A stretch of DNA of 26,334 nt. Source: TMED-70 sp036164085 (GTDB lineage: Bacteria > Chloroflexota > Dehalococcoidia > Lucifugimonadales > Lucifugimonadaceae). The position numbers and the translations under genes are program-made. Shown piece after piece: positions 23,216 to 26,334 of the stretch. Every line of letters begins with the position of its first letter. The stretch's first letter is position 1. The notes beneath the pieces were generated by a model. It was not told the DNA's origin. It worked only from the letters and a program-made list of their open reading frames with translations, and made no database searches. Where the stretch lies: assembly GCA_036164085.1 (NCBI GenBank), contig JAYZJV010000005.1, positions 1-26,334 on the forward strand, in the 5' to 3' direction.

Positions 23216-23221
23216 TATAAT
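23216..23221 (+). promoter_or_regulatory. -10 element of tRNA-Asn
   Basis: A perfect TATAAT lies 17 bases before the mature tRNA-Asn, implying a start near 23228. No recognisable -35 lies 17 bases further up, so the call rests on the -10 and position alone. Confidence 0.4.
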
Positions 23222-23238
23222 TTAAAGTGTAAATTTAT

Positions 23239-23313
23239 TCCCGAGTAGCTCAGCGGTAGAGCAGCCGACTGTTAATCGGCGGGTCACAGGTTCGAATCCT
23301 GTCTCGGGAGCCA
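23239..23313 (+). tRNA. tRNA-Asn (anticodon GTT)
   Basis: A 75-base cloverleaf with encoded CCA. The acceptor stem is TCCCGAG/CTCGGGA with discriminator G. The anticodon arm is GCCGA-CTGTTAA-TCGGC with anticodon GTT, and the T-arm is ACAGG-TTCGAAT-CCTGT. Confidence 0.97.
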
Positions 23314-23374
23314 TAAAAATCAATAAAAGCACCATAACCTACTCTTCATAAATTACTACCTTGTGTAATAAAAT

Positions 23375-23701
23375 CTACTTAGTAGGTGGGGTGTAGTTAA
23401 AATCTCCTGCTTTTTTAATTGCATCAACGCCATCTTCTGGATCTATAAGAACTGTGGTTGATATATTTGATATAGCTCCTGAAGATGCAACTTTGATAAG
23501 CATAGCAGCAGCTGTTACATTATCTGGTGCTTCTACTATAATCACTAGATCGTCTTCTCCAAAAGCTAAATACCCTTGTATAAGTTTACATCCCATTGCT
23601 TCCATTTGTTTGCCGACTATTTCTATTCGATTTTGAGGGTTATCAATTTGATTTGACCAAGCCTCTGCAGAATAACTAGCTTTCACTAAAAACTTTGCCA
23701 T
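23375..23701 (-). CDS. GYD domain protein
   Basis: Small soluble protein of 108 residues matching the GYD-domain family, a ferredoxin-like alpha/beta fold. Recognisable parts are the N-terminal MAKFLVKASYSAEAW, the middle GCKLIQGYLAFGEDDLVIIVEAPD, where family members have G-x-Y-D (here GEDD), and the end VLIDPEDGVDAIKKAGDFNYTPP. The family is common next to metabolic and stress genes, but no reaction is known. A strong Shine-Dalgarno (AAGGAGT) is present. It stands alone, between tRNA-Asn and divergently transcribed dehydrogenases. It may form oligomers as other small ferredoxin-like proteins do. Confidence 0.85.
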   Translation of the reverse strand: MAKFLVKASYSAEAWSNQIDNPQNRIEIVGKQMEAMGCKLIQGYLAFGEDDLVIIVEAPDNVTAAAMLIKVASSGAISNISTTVLIDPEDGVDAIKKAGDFNYTPPTK

Positions 23702-23776
23702 TTTTACTCCTTGTATATAAATAATTTAATATTATATTAGCCTATAAATATTAAATTATTTGAAAATGAGGATACA

Positions 23777-24796
23777 TTGAAGAACATAGGGATAGTCCAA
23801 TGGGGTACTAAACATGGCCATGCTAAAGGATGGCTTGAAATTCTTAATAATTCAAATTTAATAGATTTTAAAGGTCTATACGAGCCCGATATAGAAAGGA
23901 AAGAATATTTAATTAATTCTGATGAAAAAATTTGGAGAGAAACAATTTGGCTTGATGATTTTGAAGCTCAACTTGCAGATAAAGATGTAAAAATTGTTTT
24001 TATTGAAGAATCCAATAATAAAAGCCTTGAGGTATTAGAAAAATGTATTGAAAACAATAAAAATGTTATGCTAGATAAACCTGCAGGGGACGATTTTAAA
24101 AGGTTTAATAAATTAGCAAAAATTGCTGAAGAAAAAAATCTTATTATAGAGCTCGGATATATGTTTAGACAACATGAAGGATTTAAAAAGATTTCAGAAT
24201 GGTCAAAAACTGGAAAACTTGGAAAAATATTCATGATAAGAGCTCATATGTCAACAAATCTTCCAGAAAATAACCTAGAAAACAATAATATCTCAAGAGA
24301 AGGGTTATCAAAATATAAAGGGGGAGTATTTTATGATTTAGCTGGCCACATGATTGATCAAATCTGTTGGATTCAAGGGAGACCCAAAAACATAAAAAGC
24401 TTTTTTATGAATTCAGACTCGATAAACAAACAATTTTCGGATAATACAGTATCAGTTTTTGAGTATGATAATGGAATGACAATTTTAGATATAGCAGCTA
24501 TGGAAACAAAACCAATGGCAAGAAGATTTGAGGTATATGGAACTGAAGGGTCTGCAATAATGGAACCCTTTGAACCTGCAGAAACCATAAGATTATGCAT
24601 AAACAATAGCTTCGAAGATTATAATGAAGGTGTAAATATAGTAAAAATCAAAGATGTCCCAAGATATGATAAACCATTTGAAATATTTATTAACAGAGTA
24701 ATTAATAAAACAATTCCAATAAGATCTATGGGACATGAAATTTTAGTACAAGAAACATTAATGAGAGCAATAGGAGAAATAGATGAAAAAATATAA
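23777..24796 (+). CDS. Gfo/Idh/MocA family oxidoreductase (first of a pair)
   Basis: NAD(P)-dependent dehydrogenase family member, probably acting on a sugar, inositol or related polyol. The 339-residue protein starts at TTG (23777), supported by GAGG 5 bases upstream; the nearby ATG at 23766 is out of frame and stops after four codons. The N-terminal strand is NIGIVQWGTKHGHAKGW (3-19), less regular than GxGxxG. The catalytic triplet is D-K-P (100-102) and the second motif GGVFYDLAGHMID (182-194) is complete, so it should be active. The last 14 bases overlap the next dehydrogenase, so the two form an operon and may act in sequence on the same substrate or as a heteromer. Confidence 0.87.
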   Translation: MKNIGIVQWGTKHGHAKGWLEILNNSNLIDFKGLYEPDIERKEYLINSDEKIWRETIWLDDFEAQLADKDVKIVFIEESNNKSLEVLEKCIENNKNVMLDKPAGDDFKRFNKLAKIAEEKNLIIELGYMFRQHEGFKKISEWSKTGKLGKIFMIRAHMSTNLPENNLENNNISREGLSKYKGGVFYDLAGHMIDQICWIQGRPKNIKSFFMNSDSINKQFSDNTVSVFEYDNGMTILDIAAMETKPMARRFEVYGTEGSAIMEPFEPAETIRLCINNSFEDYNEGVNIVKIKDVPRYDKPFEIFINRVINKTIPIRSMGHEILVQETLMRAIGEIDEKI

Positions 24797-25937
24797 AGCT
24801 GCAATTGTAGGATGTGGAGGAATTGGCCACGCTCATATGCAAGGTTATGAAAAAATAGATAATATTGAAGTAGTAGCCTGCTGTGATACTGTACCTAATG
24901 CTGTTAAATATTATCAGAATGAATTTAACATACCTCAAGGTTTTACAGATCTTGATAAAATGCTATCTACAGCTAAACCAGAAATTGTTTCTGTATGTGT
25001 TTGGCACTTACTCCATGATGAAATAACTATAAAACTTTCTGAATCACCACATGTAAAAGGAATTATATGTGAAAAACCAATGGCAATCGGAATCGATAAA
25101 GCAAATTCAATGGTAGAAGCATGTAAAAAAAATAATACAAAATTAGTCGTTTCTCATCAAAGAAGATTTACTCCTGGTTGGAATAAAGCTAAAGAACTAG
25201 TAGAAAATGGAGATATAGGTATCCCAACAAGAGGTGAGTTAAGAGTAAAAGATGGCCTTTTAAACTGGGGAACTCATTCTATAGATGGAGCAAGATACAT
25301 ACTTGGTGACCCAAAAGCAAAATGGGTAGTAGGATCAGTTGAAAGATATTCTAATAAATACGAGAGAGATACTCCTATAGAAGACTCATGCACTGGATTA
25401 ATACATTTTGAAAATGATTTACAATTTTTTATTCAATCAGATCTAATGGATAATGATTGTGATGCTGGTAAATTTGAAATTTATGGCACCGAAGGTTTCT
25501 TGAAGATAACAGAAACAGAGGTAAAAATATTTAATAAAAATTCTAATGGCTGGAAAAATGTTCAGGTAGATTTGAAAGAAGGAGACGTAGCAATTGGAGG
25601 AAATACCAATGCTGAACAAACTATCGAACTGATAAATTGGATTGAGGGTGGGAAAAAACATAGAGGAGCTGGAGATATAGCAGCTGAAACTGTAGAAATT
25701 ATGATGGGTATATACGAGTCGGCAAGAATAAATAGAGTTGTAAATTTCCCTCTGACAACAAAAGGTTATCCACTAGAAAGGATGATAAAGGAAGGGCTGT
25801 TGAAATTAGAATCAAGTGAAAAGTATGATATTAGAGGTTTCTTAAAAAGAGAAAATATAGACGAGAATCTTTATTCTAGACTGCGCGACGACGGATTGTC
25901 CCATCACGAAGCAATGAGAACAATTAATCACAAATAG
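24783..25937 (+). CDS. Gfo/Idh/MocA family oxidoreductase (second of a pair)
   Basis: Dehydrogenase of 384 residues with a canonical Rossmann motif (IVGCGGIGHAHMQGY, 8-22), the acidic residue that discriminates NAD near CCD (33-35), catalytic E-K-P (97-99) and NWGTHSID (161-168). It has a C-terminal extension ending YSRLRDDGLSHHEAM beyond the usual domain. AGGAG about 7 bases before the ATG lies within the preceding gene. The overlap with the first dehydrogenase implies coordinated expression. Typical reactions of the family are oxidation or reduction of sugars, sugar acids and inositols. No sugar transporter, isomerase or kinase is next to it, so the pathway is open. Confidence 0.9.
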   Translation: MKKYKAAIVGCGGIGHAHMQGYEKIDNIEVVACCDTVPNAVKYYQNEFNIPQGFTDLDKMLSTAKPEIVSVCVWHLLHDEITIKLSESPHVKGIICEKPMAIGIDKANSMVEACKKNNTKLVVSHQRRFTPGWNKAKELVENGDIGIPTRGELRVKDGLLNWGTHSIDGARYILGDPKAKWVVGSVERYSNKYERDTPIEDSCTGLIHFENDLQFFIQSDLMDNDCDAGKFEIYGTEGFLKITETEVKIFNKNSNGWKNVQVDLKEGDVAIGGNTNAEQTIELINWIEGGKKHRGAGDIAAETVEIMMGIYESARINRVVNFPLTTKGYPLERMIKEGLLKLESSEKYDIRGFLKRENIDENLYSRLRDDGLSHHEAMRTINHK

Positions 25938-25940
25938 ATT

Positions 25941-26334
25941 TTATTTCTTTTTTGACCTTATAAGGTTTATTGCTAAGATAATTACTAGAAAAAGCCAAAC
26001 CAATTGAGAGATACTAAATATTCTATATCCCCATTCAGTATTGACTTTCCATATAATGTTTAGAATCAAAAATAATATTCCAGAAATTATAAAACCAAAA
26101 CCTGTAATATTATTCATTAATTGGCTCAAATAATAATTACCAGATCTTAAAATCAAAGCTCCAGTTGAAGCAGTTGCAATATAAAATATATAAGATGCAA
26201 CAGAGAGAAGCCCCCAAAATAAAGTATACAATGATGCAGATGAAGACCCTGCTATTATTGAATTTATCGTTGCAACGCTTTCTCTTTGAGCTGCCTCAAA
26301 CATAGCAGCTTGATCTCCTGATTGAGAAGCTTGA
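25941..26334 (-). CDS. Partial membrane protein (5' end outside the window)
   Basis: The C-terminal 130 residues of a membrane protein; the frame stays open through the right edge, so the real start is outside. The internal ATG at 26303 has no supporting ribosome site and is probably not the start. An Ala/Gln/Ser-rich soluble segment (QASQSGDQAAMFEAAQRES) is followed by about four hydrophobic segments and ends in a basic SKKK tail. No family recognised. It converges on the second dehydrogenase with a 3-base gap and no terminator between. Confidence 0.65.
   Translation of the reverse strand, partial: QASQSGDQAAMFEAAQRESVATINSIIAGSSSASLYTLFWGLLSVASYIFYIATASTGALILRSGNYYLSQLMNNITGFGFIISGILFLILNIIWKVNTEWGYRIFSISQLVWLFLVIILAINLIRSKKK

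Noticed and set aside
23208..23332. Inverted repeat GGTGCTTT / AAAGCACC flanking tRNA-Asn
   Set aside because: Only 8 bp over 125 bases in AT-rich DNA, without terminator features or any mobile gene; chance is a sufficient explanation.

Overview
The window is an AT-rich, gene-dense stretch of bacterial chromosome. No gap between genes exceeds about 190 bases, and genes often overlap by 1-14 bases (TAATG, ATGA). The gene set is that of a marine heterotroph: two lipoprotein solute-binding proteins, a peptide ABC transporter, sulfatases, D-amino-acid enzymes and several Gfo/Idh/MocA dehydrogenases. One binding protein has a VEKEV...PGET repeat linker after its lipobox, as often seen in Chloroflexota. 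My best guess is a low-GC member of the SAR202-type Chloroflexota (Dehalococcoidia). This is inference from family content, not a phylogenetic placement.

Left part (1-6124, all minus strand). A Gfo/Idh-like protein with an altered catalytic triplet overlaps a TlpA-like thioredoxin lipoprotein. Next comes a strongly expressed-looking peptide-binding lipoprotein, then permeases DppB and DppC. The binding-protein gene has a consensus promoter. A GC-rich hairpin plus T-run lies inside its 5' leader, and a second lies between it and the permeases. This suggests a high binding-protein : low permease ratio and possibly attenuation.

Middle left (6213-9809). A D-threonine aldolase-like PLP enzyme, an N-acyl-D-amino-acid deacylase and an overlapping 45-residue membrane microprotein form a compact D-amino-acid operon. 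It converges on the tRNA-modifying rhodanese TrhO. Two dissimilar Cys-type sulfatases follow (9873-12584) and end in a strong bidirectional terminator.

Centre (12656-18689). An orphan Fe(III)-type binding lipoprotein has a tandemly repeated linker and a consensus promoter flanked by direct repeats. It is followed by a DUF454 membrane protein, an MFS transporter, a class-3 lipase lipoprotein, tRNA-Ala, a small carboxylesterase and an unknown multi-pass membrane protein ending at a long palindrome.

Right part (18848-26334). tRNA-Gln lies directly beside the peptide-transporter ATPases DppD and DppF, which are probably the engine for the permeases 14 kb away. Then come a class III aminotransferase, an SRPBCC protein, tRNA-Asn, a GYD-domain protein, an overlapping pair of canonical Gfo/Idh dehydrogenases, and a membrane protein cut by the window edge.

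Together the genes suggest scavenging of peptides and D-amino-acid-containing material, desulfation of sulfated organics, and oxidation of the released sugars or polyols. No phage, transposon, CRISPR or classical defence locus is visible.
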